Source: Streptomyces albiflavescens (GTDB lineage Bacteria; Actinomycetota; Actinomycetes; Streptomycetales; Streptomycetaceae). From it: a stretch of 64,000 nt of DNA. Below are positions 43,258 through 51,491 of this stretch, in pieces. The stretch's first letter is position 1, and each line of letters starts with the position of its first letter. Location of the stretch: NCBI RefSeq assembly GCF_014645835.1, contig NZ_BMMM01000001.1, positions 481,862 to 545,861 of the forward strand, given 5' to 3'. The position numbers were made by a program, and so were the translations under genes. The notes under the pieces are model-generated. The model made no database searches. It was given only the letters and a program-made list of their open reading frames with translations, and had not been told where the DNA came from.

Positions 43258-44211
43258 TCAGACGCCGGCCGCAGTCGCGCTCGGGTTCCTGCTGAGCGCG
43301 GCCGCGGCCGCGCCGACCAGACCGGCGTCCGTGCCCATCAGCGCGGGCGCCACGGTCAGTCGCCGTACGAAGGACAACGTCGCATAGGTGGCCAGGGCCT
43401 CGCGCAGCGGCACGAACAGGACGTCGCCCGCCTTGCCCACTCCCCCGCCGATGACGGCTATGTCGATCTCGACGAGGGTCGCCGTGGCCGCGATGCCCGC
43501 CGCGAGCGCCTGAGCGGCCCGTTCGAAAGAGGCCACGGCCACCGGGTCGCCCGCGCGGGCGGCCTCGGCCACCGCGGCGGCCGAGGTGTCGCCGTCGGGG
43601 CCGGGCCGCCAGCCGCCCTCCAGCGCACGGCGGGCGATGTTCGGACCGCTCGCGATGCGCTCGACGCAGCCGCGGGAGCCGCACGGGCAGGAGTCGCCGT
43701 CGAGGTCGACGCTGATGTGCCCGATGTGGCCGGCGTTGCCGGTGGGACCGGGGTGCAACTGCCCGTTCAGGACCAGCCCGCCGCCCACGCCCGTGGACAC
43801 CACCATGCACAGCGCGTTGTCGTGGCCGCGGGCCGCGCCCTGCCAGTGCTCGGCCGCCGTGATGGCCACGCCGTCGCCGATCAGCTCGACCGGCAGCCCT
43901 GCCGCGGCCTTGCGGACCCGCTCGACCAGCGGGTAGTCCCGCCAGCCCGGGACATTCACGGGGCTCACCGTGCCGGCGGAGGCGTCCACCGGGCCCGCGC
44001 TGCCGATGCCGACGGCCCGCGCCCTGTTCCACAGCGGGGAGACCGTCAGCTCGCCGATCACGTCGTCGACGGCCCGCATCACGGTGTCGCCGCCCTCCTG
44101 CGCGGGCGTCGCGCGCTGCGCGCGCAGGAGGATCCGGCCGTGGCCGTCCACCAGCGCTCCGGCGATCTTGGTGCCGCCGATGTCGAGCGCAGCCACGAGG
44201 TCGGTGTGCAT
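43258..44211 (-). CDS. ROK family sugar kinase
   Basis: A 317-residue kinase from ATG 44211. ATP-binding motif ALDIGGTKIAGALVD at the N-terminus, substrate loop with GHISVDLDGDSCPCGSRGCV (the ROK signature with three Cys that bind zinc and the preceding GHIGH His), and VSTGVGGGLVLNG. No DNA-binding domain, so it is an enzyme rather than a ROK repressor. It probably phosphorylates glucose or a related hexose released by the sugar system. Divergent from the lacI gene across the 12-base palindrome. Confidence 0.92.
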   Translation of the reverse strand: MHTDLVAALDIGGTKIAGALVDGHGRILLRAQRATPAQEGGDTVMRAVDDVIGELTVSPLWNRARAVGIGSAGPVDASAGTVSPVNVPGWRDYPLVERVRKAAAGLPVELIGDGVAITAAEHWQGAARGHDNALCMVVSTGVGGGLVLNGQLHPGPTGNAGHIGHISVDLDGDSCPCGSRGCVERIASGPNIARRALEGGWRPGPDGDTSAAAVAEAARAGDPVAVASFERAAQALAAGIAATATLVEIDIAVIGGGVGKAGDVLFVPLREALATYATLSFVRRLTVAPALMGTDAGLVGAAAAALSRNPSATAAGV

Positions 44212-44308
44212 CAGAGTCAGGTCTCCCTGTGAACCATGAGAAAGGGGCAGGCCGGTCTCGCGGTGGGGCGCAGGCCGGAGATTGCGGTGGACAGTCTCTC
44301 CCGCATCT

Positions 44309-44320
44309 GACAACGTTGTC
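44309..44320. promoter_or_regulatory. LacI-type operator between ROK kinase and lacI genes
   Basis: GACAACGTTGTC, a perfect 12-base palindrome, 98 bp from the ROK start and 84 bp from the lacI start. It is identical to the site at 8501-8512. It is well placed for autoregulation of the LacI protein and control of the kinase. Confidence 0.75.
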
Positions 44321-44403
44321 CAGGCTCTATGCTCGACGCCACATCCTCATACAACCCCATGGACCGACGCATCCCCGTGGACGACAGGACAGGACAGCAC
44401 ATC

Positions 44404-45441
44404 GTGGCCGAGACCGCCCGCCGATCCGAGAACCGCTACGGAAACCGTCCGACCATGAAGGACGTAGCGGCACGTGCGGGAGTCGGCCTCAAGACGGTCT
44501 CGCGCGTAGTCAACGGCGAGCCGGGGGTCACCCCGGACACCGAGCGCCGCGTCCAGGAGGCCATCGACGCGCTCGGCTTTCGACGCAACGACAGCGCGCG
44601 GGTCCTGCGCAAGGGCCGCACCGCCAGCATCGGCCTCGTCCTGGAGGACCTCGCGGACCCGTTCTACGGGCCGCTGAGCCGCGCGGTCGAGGAGGTGGCC
44701 CGTGCCCACGGAGCCCTGCTGATCAACGGATCCAGCGCCGAGGACCCCGACCGCGAGCAGGAACTCGTCCTCGCCCTGTGCGCGCGCCGCGTGGACGGGC
44801 TCGTCGTCATTCCGGCGGGTGACGACCACCGCTACCTCGAGCCCGAGATAAAGGCCGGCGTGGCCACGGTCTTCGTGGACCGGCCGGCCGGAAAGATCGA
44901 CGCCGACGTCGTCCTGTCGGACAGCTTCGGCGGCGCCCGGGACGGTGTCGCCCACCTCATCGCCCACGGCCACCGCCGGATCGGCTTCATCGGCGACATG
45001 CCCCGCATCCACACCGCCGCCGAGCGGCTGCGCGGCTACCGAGCCGCCATGGAGGACGCGGGCATACCGGTCGAGGACGCCTGGATGTCCCTCGGCGTCA
45101 CCGACCCGCAGCGGGTGCGGAAGGCGGCCGAGGACATGCTGTCCGGCCCCTCCCCCGTCACCGCGATCTTCGCCGGCAACAACCGCGTCACCGTCACGGT
45201 CGTCCGTGTCATCGCCGAGCGCGGCCGCCCCGTCGCCCTCGTCGGTTTCGACGACATCGAGCTCGCCGACCTCCTCCAGCCCGGCGTGACCGTTGTCGCC
45301 CAGGACGCCGCCGCTCTCGGCCGCACCGCCGCCGAGCGGCTCTTCCGTCAGCTCGACGGCAACCTCGTCACCCCGGAGCGCATCGAACTCCCGACGCGCC
45401 TGATCACACGCGGCTCGGGGGAACTGCCGCCCGCGCGCTGA
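44404..45441 (+). CDS. LacI family transcriptional regulator
   Basis: A 345-residue repressor. GTG 44404 (AGGACAG upstream) puts 16 residues before the DNA-binding start TMKDVAARAGVGLKTVSRVV, the LacI helix-turn-helix; in-frame ATGs at 44329 and 44359 would only add residues before it. The hinge is RRNDSARVLRKGRT, and the sugar-binding domain begins IGLVLEDLADPFYGPLSRAV and includes GFDDIELADLLQPGVTVV. It probably binds the adjacent palindrome and the copy at 8501. The inducer sugar is not known; mannose- or galactose-containing products are candidates from context. Confidence 0.93.
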   Translation: MAETARRSENRYGNRPTMKDVAARAGVGLKTVSRVVNGEPGVTPDTERRVQEAIDALGFRRNDSARVLRKGRTASIGLVLEDLADPFYGPLSRAVEEVARAHGALLINGSSAEDPDREQELVLALCARRVDGLVVIPAGDDHRYLEPEIKAGVATVFVDRPAGKIDADVVLSDSFGGARDGVAHLIAHGHRRIGFIGDMPRIHTAAERLRGYRAAMEDAGIPVEDAWMSLGVTDPQRVRKAAEDMLSGPSPVTAIFAGNNRVTVTVVRVIAERGRPVALVGFDDIELADLLQPGVTVVAQDAAALGRTAAERLFRQLDGNLVTPERIELPTRLITRGSGELPPAR

Positions 45442-45444
45442 GCC

Positions 45445-46191
45445 ATGGGCGCCCCGGACCCCCGTTCGCTCGACGCCCTCGGCCTCGCCGAGGCGCCGCG
45501 CGACCATCCGCTCAGCTATCCGGGCGCTTGGCCCGAGGAGTCCGGACTGCTCGACGGGGACCGGCTGTTGCCCCTGACACGCCTGGTGTACGAGGACCGT
45601 GTCCCGGTCGTGGCCGTCGGCTCCAACGCCTGCCCCGGCCAACTCCGGCACAAGATGGCGGAGTCCGAGGTGTCCGGCACGATCCCGATGGTGAAGGCGC
45701 GGGTAGCCGGCATCGGCGTCGGCGTGTCCGCCCACGTGAGCCTCATGGGGTACGTGTCCGCGTCGCCGTTCCATGCGCCGGGCGCGGTCAGCGAGTTGTT
45801 CGTCACCTGGCTCGACTCGGAGCAGCTCGCCGCAATCGACAGGAGCGAGGGGGTTTCCTCGGCGACCGGGGCGTACGACCGGGCCCGGCTTCCGTCGTCC
45901 GACGTCCGGATCGAGCTGGAGTCCGGCGAGCTGCTGCCCGGTGCGTACATCTACGTCAACCGGCGTGGGGTGCTTCACGACGGTGCCGGGGTGCCCCGGG
46001 CGCACCCCGGCGAGCATGCGCTGCTCGTCTCGCTCCTCGCCGGATCACCGCGTCTGCGGGAGCTGTTCGGGCGGACGCCCGAGGAGTTCTGCGCCCGGGC
46101 GCGCTTCGACAGGGGGCTGTGCGAGCGGGGGACCCGGCTGTTCGCCGAGGAGCGGCTCACCATGGCCTCCGGCCTCGAGGGATGCGTTTAG
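45445..46191 (+). CDS. Hypothetical protein, possibly gamma-glutamylcyclotransferase-like fold
   Basis: A 248-residue protein starting three bases after the lacI stop, so it is probably co-translated. It shows RVPVVAVGSNACPGQLRHKM near residue 55, reminiscent of the YGSN glycine loop of gamma-glutamylcyclotransferase-like proteins, and LPGAYIYVNRRGVL near residue 170. The resemblance is weak and I do not assign an activity. Codon use is like its neighbours. No signal peptide or membrane segment. Confidence 0.6.
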   Translation: MGAPDPRSLDALGLAEAPRDHPLSYPGAWPEESGLLDGDRLLPLTRLVYEDRVPVVAVGSNACPGQLRHKMAESEVSGTIPMVKARVAGIGVGVSAHVSLMGYVSASPFHAPGAVSELFVTWLDSEQLAAIDRSEGVSSATGAYDRARLPSSDVRIELESGELLPGAYIYVNRRGVLHDGAGVPRAHPGEHALLVSLLAGSPRLRELFGRTPEEFCARARFDRGLCERGTRLFAEERLTMASGLEGCV

Positions 46192-46299
46192 GCGTTCGCT
46201 CCGGCTTCGAGGTGCGGGTCGTCCGTGGCCGGTCGCGCCCACGCGGCGGAGCCGCACAACGTCACAACCCCGCGGCCCCTTTCAGGGCGCCCGCTGCTT

Positions 46300-46315
46300 C
46301 CCCGAGATCTCGGGG
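46300..46315. terminator. 16-bp perfect palindrome after the DUF6986 gene
   Basis: CCCCGAGATCTCGGGG lies three bases beyond the stop of the minus-strand gene, between two converging genes. It can form a short hairpin or cruciform and may terminate either transcript. Confidence 0.45.
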
Positions 46316-46317
46316 CG

Positions 46318-47622
46318 CTACTTCCCCGAGATGGTCAGGTCTCCCCGCCTCGGGCTCGCGAAGCCCTCCAAGTCCGCTCGTGTCAGGCCCGTCACCCTCG
46401 CGACCTCCGCGATGTCCAGGGCGCCACAGTCCAGGCCGCGCAGGAGGTAGCCGCTGAGGGCCTTGGCGGTGGCGGGCTCATCCATGACGTCACCGCCGGC
46501 GTGGGCGGCGTAGCGGGCGAGGCGGGCGGCGGCCTGTTCGAAGCCCTCGCGGTAGAAGGCGAAGACGGCGGCGTAGCGGGTGGGGATGTGGCCGGGGTGC
46601 ATGTCCCAGCCCTGGTAGTAGGCGCGGGCCAGGGCACGGCGCGTGAGGCCGTAGTGCAGCCGCCAGGCGTCGTGGACCTTCTCGGTCGGGCCGACCGGCA
46701 GAACGTTCGTGGAGCCGTCGGAGACACGTACGCCGGTGCCCGCGGCCGCGACCTGCATGATCGCCTTGGCGTGGTCGGCGGCGGGGTGGTCGCTGGCCTG
46801 GTAGGCGGCGGAGACGCCGAGGCAGGCGCTGTAGTCGAAGGTGCCGTAGTGCAGACCGGTGGCGCGGCCCTCGGCGGCCTGGATCATCCGGGCCACGGTC
46901 GCGGTGCCGTCGGTGGCGAGGATGGACTGGCTGGTCTCGATCTGGATCTCGAAGCCGATCCGGCCGGGCTCCAGGCCGCGCGCCTTCTCGAACTCCTCCA
47001 GGAGCCGGACCATCGCGGTGACCTGCTCCGCGTACGTCACCTTCGGCAGTGTCAGCACGAGCCCGTCGGGCAGGCCGCCGGCCGCCATCAGACCGGTGAG
47101 GAAGATGTCGAGCGTGCGGATGCCCCGTTCGCGTACCGGCGCCTCCATGCACTTCATGCGGATGCCCATGTACGGGGCCGCCGTGCCGTTCTGGTACGCC
47201 TCGGCGATCAACCGGGCCGCGCGCGCCGCCGTCTCGTCCTCCTCGGCGTCCGGGCGCGGTCCGTAGCCGTCCTCGAAGTCGACGCGCAGGTCCTCGATGG
47301 GTTCGCGCTCCAGCTTGGCCCGTACGCGGTCGTAGACGGGCTGGGCGAGCTCGTCGGTGAGGCCCAGGACGGCGGCGAAGGAGGCGGCGTCCGGGGCGTG
47401 CTCGTCGAGGGTGGCAAGGGCCTGGTCGCCCCAGGAGCGGATGGTGTCGGCGGCGAACACATCACCGGGGACGTACACGGTGTGGACGGGCTGCCGGGTG
47501 CCGGGGTCTCCGGGGTAGCGGCGCTCCAGTTCGGCGTCGACCGGGGCGAGGGAGGCGCTGATCTCCTCGCTGACGGCGCCCGCGAGGCTCGTCGCCACCT
47601 TCTCCTGCTGACCCTGACCCAT
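46318..47622 (-). CDS. DUF6986 family protein (aldolase/citrate lyase-like barrel)
   Basis: A 434-residue protein. The core looks like the HpcH/HpaI-citrate lyase beta-type barrel: LRVDFEDGYGPRPDAEEDET (acidic metal site), GIRMKCMEA, LVLTLPKVTYAEQ, FEIQIETSQSIL and GLHYGTFDYSACLG. The last 25 residues resemble a small helix-turn-helix (LDIAEVARVTGLTRADLEGF). DUF6986 genes in Streptomyces are often found near allantoin or glyoxylate metabolism; here no such gene is adjacent, so the activity is inferred to be C-C lyase or synthase only in general. The start region carries a clear inverted repeat. Confidence 0.8.
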   Translation of the reverse strand: MGQGQQEKVATSLAGAVSEEISASLAPVDAELERRYPGDPGTRQPVHTVYVPGDVFAADTIRSWGDQALATLDEHAPDAASFAAVLGLTDELAQPVYDRVRAKLEREPIEDLRVDFEDGYGPRPDAEEDETAARAARLIAEAYQNGTAAPYMGIRMKCMEAPVRERGIRTLDIFLTGLMAAGGLPDGLVLTLPKVTYAEQVTAMVRLLEEFEKARGLEPGRIGFEIQIETSQSILATDGTATVARMIQAAEGRATGLHYGTFDYSACLGVSAAYQASDHPAADHAKAIMQVAAAGTGVRVSDGSTNVLPVGPTEKVHDAWRLHYGLTRRALARAYYQGWDMHPGHIPTRYAAVFAFYREGFEQAAARLARYAAHAGGDVMDEPATAKALSGYLLRGLDCGALDIAEVARVTGLTRADLEGFASPRRGDLTISGK

Positions 47623-47638
47623 CCCACACCCTCCACTT

Positions 47639-47666
47639 TTCCGCAGTACGGAATCAACAATCCGTA
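47639..47666. promoter_or_regulatory. Composite inverted repeats upstream of the DUF6986 gene
   Basis: TTCCGCAGTACGGAA (47639-47653) is an inverted repeat of 5-base arms, and its right half starts a second one, TACGGA-N8-TCCGTA (47647-47666). They lie 17-44 bases before the DUF6986 start, in an A/T-richer stretch. An IclR- or GntR-type repressor site is plausible; no regulator gene is adjacent. Confidence 0.55.
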
Positions 47667-47817
47667 GAATGAAGTTATCTGGGGACCTTCCCGCCGGTCA
47701 ACACCCTCTTGGATCGCGGGACACCCCGATGCCCCGGCCCTTTCACACTTGTCTCTGTTCCTTCTTCCACACTGCGGTGCACACCCTTCATCCTGACTCG
47801 CGACCGAAGGAGCACAC

Positions 47818-48711
47818 GTGTCGAACTCCACCAGAGTGACCCGGCGCAGGGGGCTCAGGACCGCGGCGGCCGCCGCGATCGCCATGCCCCTGCTCAGTAC
47901 GGCGCAGACCTCCGCCGCCCGTCAAGGCGCCCGCCGCCTGGACGTCATGACCTTCAATCTCCGCTACGCGAGCAGCGCGGAACCCAACAGCTGGAAGGTG
48001 CGCCGCCCTGTCATGCGCGAGTTGCTGCGCCGGGAGCGGCCGCATATCTTAGGCACCCAGGAGGGGCTCTACCAGCAGGTCCGCGACGTCGGGACCGATC
48101 TCGGACCGCATTACGAATGGATCGGCACCGGCCGCGGGGGCGGCAGCCGCGACGAGTTCGTGGCGGTCTTCTACGACACCCGCCGCCTCGCACCGGCGGA
48201 GTACGACCACTTCTGGCTCTCCGACACCCCCGAGGTGATCGGCTCGAACACCTGGGGCGGCGTCTGCATCCGCATGGTCACCTGGGTCCGCTTCCGTGAT
48301 CTCCGCGACGGGGAGCGGGAGTTCTACTTCCTCAACACCCACCTGGACAGCGCGAGTCAGAACGCACGCGCGCGTGGCGCCGCCCTGATCGGCGAGCGGA
48401 TCGCCGGGCTCGACCGGTCCCTGCCGCTGCTCGCGACCGGCGACTTCAATGTCGCGGCCCACAGGAATCCGGTCTACGACACGATGCTGGGCGCCGGTCT
48501 CGTCGACACCTGGGACACGGCGGCCGAGCGCGGCCCGCTGTACTCCACCTTCCATGGCTACAAGCCGCTGGTGCCGGACGGCGACCGGATCGACTGGATC
48601 CTCGCCACGCCGGGCGTGACCGCACACCGGGCGGCGATCAACACGTACGCCCTGAAGGGTCAGTTCCCGAGCGACCACCTGCCTGTGCAGGCCACGCTGA
48701 CCCTGGGATGA
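47818..48711 (+). CDS. Secreted endonuclease/exonuclease/phosphatase family hydrolase
   Basis: A 297-residue protein from GTG 47818 with AAGGAG upstream. The N-terminus has a twin-arginine-like signal (RVTRRRGLRTAAAAAIAMPL, cleavage near TSAA). The mature part has the EEP fold motifs: LDVMTFNLRY, LGTQEGLYQQV (metal Glu), LNTHLDSAS (His), TGDFNVAAH (Asp, Asn), IDWIL and the final SDHLPVQATL. These catalytic residues are complete, so it is a metal-dependent phosphodiesterase or nuclease acting outside the cell. A terminator hairpin follows. Confidence 0.88.
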   Translation: MSNSTRVTRRRGLRTAAAAAIAMPLLSTAQTSAARQGARRLDVMTFNLRYASSAEPNSWKVRRPVMRELLRRERPHILGTQEGLYQQVRDVGTDLGPHYEWIGTGRGGGSRDEFVAVFYDTRRLAPAEYDHFWLSDTPEVIGSNTWGGVCIRMVTWVRFRDLRDGEREFYFLNTHLDSASQNARARGAALIGERIAGLDRSLPLLATGDFNVAAHRNPVYDTMLGAGLVDTWDTAAERGPLYSTFHGYKPLVPDGDRIDWILATPGVTAHRAAINTYALKGQFPSDHLPVQATLTLG

Positions 48712-48714
48712 GCC

Positions 48715-48749
48715 GAGGCCCCCGTGACCGCGACGGTCACAGGGGCCTC
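48715..48749. terminator. Bidirectional hairpin between the secreted hydrolase and etfA
   Basis: Sixteen-base arms (48715-48730 and 48734-48749) pair with one mismatch around a 3-base loop. It lies between two converging genes. Confidence 0.75.
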
Positions 48750-48764
48750 GTGCCTCGGGGATGC

Positions 48765-49727
48765 TCAGCCCTTGCGGGACTTGATCTCCTCGGTCAGCTG
48801 CGGGACGACCTCGAAGAGGTCGCCGACCACGCCGTAGTCGACCAGGTCGAAGATCGGGGCCTCGGCGTCCTTGTTGATCGCCACGATCGTCTTCGACGTC
48901 TGCATGCCGGCGCGGTGCTGGATCGCGCCGGAGATGCCGGAGGCGATGTACAGCTGCGGGGACACGGACTTACCGGTCTGGCCGACCTGGTTGGAGTGCG
49001 GGTACCAGCCGGCGTCGACCGCGGCGCGCGAGGCGCCGACGGCGGCACCGAGGGAGTCGGCCAGCGCCTCGATGATCGAGAAGTTCTCGGCGCCGTTGAC
49101 ACCACGGCCGCCGGAGACCACGATCGCGGCCTCGGTCAGCTCGGGGCGACCGGTCGACTCGCGCGGGGTGCGTGCGGTGACCTTGGTGCCGGTGGCCTTC
49201 TCGGAGAAGGAGACCGCGAGGGCCTCGACGGCGCCGGCGGCCGGGGCGGCCTCCACGGGAGCCGAGTTCGGCTTGACCGTGATGACCGGGGTGCCCTTGG
49301 CAACACGGGACTTGGTGGTGAAGGAGGCGGCGAACGCGGACTGCGTGGCCACCGGGCCCTCGTCGCCGGCCTCCAGGTCGACGGCGTCGGTGATGATGCC
49401 GGAGCCGATACGGACCGCGAGGCGGGCCGCGATCTCCTTGCCCTCGGCGGAGGACGGCACCAGCACGGCGGCCGGGGAGACGGCCTCGTACGCGGCCTGC
49501 AGGGCGTCCACCTTCGGGACGACCAGGTAGTCGGCGTACTCGGCGGCGTCGTGCGTGAGGACCTTCACCGCACCGTGCTCGGCGAGCGCGGCGGCGGTGT
49601 TCTCGGCACCGGAGCCGAGGGCGACGGCGACGGGCTCGCCGATGCGACGGGCCAGCGTCAGCAGCTCGAGGGTGGGCTTGCGGACGGCACCGTCCACGTG
49701 GTCGACGTAGACGAGAACTTCAGCCAT
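48765..49727 (-). CDS. etfA: Electron transfer flavoprotein alpha subunit
   Basis: A 320-residue subunit. The N-terminal half is the ETF nucleotide-binding-like domain (MAEVLVYVDHVDGAVRKPTL); the C-terminal half binds FAD, with VVSGGRGVNGAENFSIIEAL, GASRAAVDAGWYPHSNQVGQ, LYIASGISGAIQHRAGM and VAINKDAEAPIFDLVDYGVV. It forms the ETF dimer with the beta subunit encoded just upstream and passes electrons from acyl-CoA dehydrogenases to the quinone pool. Same operon, 55 bases after etfB. Confidence 0.96.
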   Translation of the reverse strand: MAEVLVYVDHVDGAVRKPTLELLTLARRIGEPVAVALGSGAENTAAALAEHGAVKVLTHDAAEYADYLVVPKVDALQAAYEAVSPAAVLVPSSAEGKEIAARLAVRIGSGIITDAVDLEAGDEGPVATQSAFAASFTTKSRVAKGTPVITVKPNSAPVEAAPAAGAVEALAVSFSEKATGTKVTARTPRESTGRPELTEAAIVVSGGRGVNGAENFSIIEALADSLGAAVGASRAAVDAGWYPHSNQVGQTGKSVSPQLYIASGISGAIQHRAGMQTSKTIVAINKDAEAPIFDLVDYGVVGDLFEVVPQLTEEIKSRKG

Positions 49728-49782
49728 GGGAATGCTCTCCTGCGTGCTTTCGAAGTCTGAGGGTCGGTAAGCGGGGTGGGCC

Positions 49783-50568
49783 TTAGATGAACTTCTGGCC
49801 CGCGAGGAACTCAGCGAGCTGCTTGCCGCCCTCGCCCTCGTCCTTGACGATCGTGCCGGCGGTGCGCGCCGGGCGCTGGGCCGCGGAGTCCACCTTGGTC
49901 CAGGCGCCCTCGAGACCGACCTCGTCCGCCTCGATCTCCAGGTCCTCCAGGTCCCAGGACTCCACCGGCTTCTTCTTGGCGGCCATGATGCCCTTGAAGG
50001 AGGGGTAACGCGCCTCACCCGACTGGTCGGTGACCGACACGACGGCCGGAAGGGAAGCCTCCAGCTGCTCCGAGGCGGAGTCACCGTCACGGCGGCCCTT
50101 GACGACGCCGTCCTCGACGGAGACCTCGGAGAGCAGCGTGACCTGCGGGACGCCCAGGCGCTCGGCCAGCAGCGCGGGGACCACACCGGCGGTGCCGTCC
50201 GTGGAGGCCATGCCGGAGATGACCAGGTCGTACCCGGCCTTCTCGATCGCCTTCGCCAGCACCAGCGACGTACCGATGACGTCCGTGCCGTGCAGGTCGT
50301 CGTCCTCGACGTGGATGGCCTTGTCCGCGCCCATGGAAAGCGCCTTGCGCAGCGCGTCCTTGGCGTCCTCCGGGCCGACGGTCAGCACGGTGATCTCGGC
50401 GTCGTCGGCGTCCTCGGCGATCTGCAGCGCCTGCTCCACCGCGTATTCGTCGAGCTCCGAGAGCAGACCGTCCACGTCGTCACGGTCGACGGTCAGGTCA
50501 TCGGCGAAGTGCCGGTCGCCAGTGGCGTCGGGCACGTACTTCACAGTGACAACGATCCTCAAGCTCAC
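49783..50568 (-). CDS. etfB: Electron transfer flavoprotein beta subunit
   Basis: A 261-residue subunit starting at GTG 50568 (AGGAGA upstream). AMP-binding family features: MSLRIVVTVKYVPDATGDRH, LSELDEYAVEQALQIAE, ITVLTVGPEDAKDALRKALS, GADKAIHV and LVISGMASTDGTAGVVPALL. The signature segment VVSVTDQSGEARYPSFKGIM is complete. It precedes etfA in the usual FixBA order. Confidence 0.96.
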   Translation of the reverse strand: MSLRIVVTVKYVPDATGDRHFADDLTVDRDDVDGLLSELDEYAVEQALQIAEDADDAEITVLTVGPEDAKDALRKALSMGADKAIHVEDDDLHGTDVIGTSLVLAKAIEKAGYDLVISGMASTDGTAGVVPALLAERLGVPQVTLLSEVSVEDGVVKGRRDGDSASEQLEASLPAVVSVTDQSGEARYPSFKGIMAAKKKPVESWDLEDLEIEADEVGLEGAWTKVDSAAQRPARTAGTIVKDEGEGGKQLAEFLAGQKFI

Positions 50569-50774
50569 GCCGGCTCTCCTACTGCATCGTCATTTCTGGG
50601 CTGCCTTCTTTCAGGCAGCATAGGCGCCTGAAGCGGCCGATCCCGGTCGGGGCGACCCGCGCTCCGAACGAAATATTACTCGTCAGTACATCCATTGAAT
50701 GCCCACTAAGCAAGCGCTTTGAACTGTGACCTTGGCAACGCTGCGTAACCGACGGGTAGGACCGGCGAGTAGCT

Positions 50775-51284
50775 TCAGTCACGCAGGCCGTTGAAGCGCC
50801 CCTGGTGGTACAGGAGCGGGCGGCCCGCGCCCGTGGGATCGCCCAGGACGACCTCGGCCAGCACGATGCGGTGATCGCCCGCGGGCACGCGTGCGACGAC
50901 CCTGCAGACGAGCCACGCGAGCACGTCGTCGAGGACGGGAACTCCCTCGGGCCCCTTACGCCATCGGGTGGGCGCGCCGAAGCGGTCGGCCCCGCTCCTG
51001 GCGAAAGTGGCGGCCAGCTCCTGCTGGTGTTCGCCGAGTATGTGGACGCCGACGTGGTCGGACTCGGAAATCGCGGGCCAGCTGGAGGCGCCGACACCGA
51101 TGCCGAAGGAGACGACGGGGGGCTCGGCGGAGACCGAGGTGAGCGAGGTGGCGGTGAAGCCGACGGGGCCCCCGCCGCCGGGAACCGTGATCACGGCGAC
51201 ACCGGCGGCGTGCCGCCGGAAGACGGAGCGCAGCAGGTCCGGAGAGGCTAGCTGGGGAGTGCCGAGGTCGGGCGTGGCCGTCAT
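50775..51284 (-). CDS. Flavin reductase family protein (FMN-binding split barrel)
   Basis: A 169-residue protein from ATG 51284 (AAGGA upstream). The flavin reductase domain shows FRRHAAGVAVITVPGGGGPV, GFTATSLTSVSAEPPVVSFG, SDHVGVHILGEHQQELA and the terminal LYHQGRFNGL. Such enzymes supply reduced FMN or FAD to two-component monooxygenases. A cysteine-rich leader peptide 44 bases upstream suggests regulation by sulfur or cysteine status, and so perhaps a role in sulfonate use; that link is inference. Confidence 0.88.
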   Translation of the reverse strand: MTATPDLGTPQLASPDLLRSVFRRHAAGVAVITVPGGGGPVGFTATSLTSVSAEPPVVSFGIGVGASSWPAISESDHVGVHILGEHQQELAATFARSGADRFGAPTRWRKGPEGVPVLDDVLAWLVCRVVARVPAGDHRIVLAEVVLGDPTGAGRPLLYHQGRFNGLRD

Positions 51285-51328
51285 GGAGTTGTCCTTCTGG
51301 GTGGAATGACGAGCGGATCCGTGGCTGC

Positions 51329-51409
51329 TCAACAGCCCGGACACCGCGCACTCGCGGTGCGGGCCAGGTCCACGTGGACACGCTCGAAGAGAAGGAGTTC
51401 CGGGGGCAT
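51329..51409 (-). CDS. Putative cysteine-containing leader peptide
   Basis: A 26-codon reading frame, ATG 51409 to TGA 51329, encoding a peptide with the core ERVHVDLARTASARCPGC. This is the family of short actinobacterial leader peptides (ending in Cys-x-x-Cys or similar) found upstream of sulfur assimilation and cysteine-related genes. Translation of the Cys codons can report cysteine supply to the downstream gene. It ends 44 bases before the flavin reductase ATG. The start codon lacks a strong ribosome binding site, which is usual for this family. Confidence 0.7.
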   Translation of the reverse strand: MPPELLLFERVHVDLARTASARCPGC

Positions 51410-51491
51410 ACGGTCAGGCTGACGATAGGTGGTGGGTGCAGTCAAGTGCGTCCCAGGATCTGGGAGATGCGTCACCAAGATCGCCGCGGTC

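Noticed and set aside
43258..44211. ROK protein as a repressor
   Set aside because: It lacks the N-terminal winged helix of ROK repressors and starts right at the ATP-binding motif.
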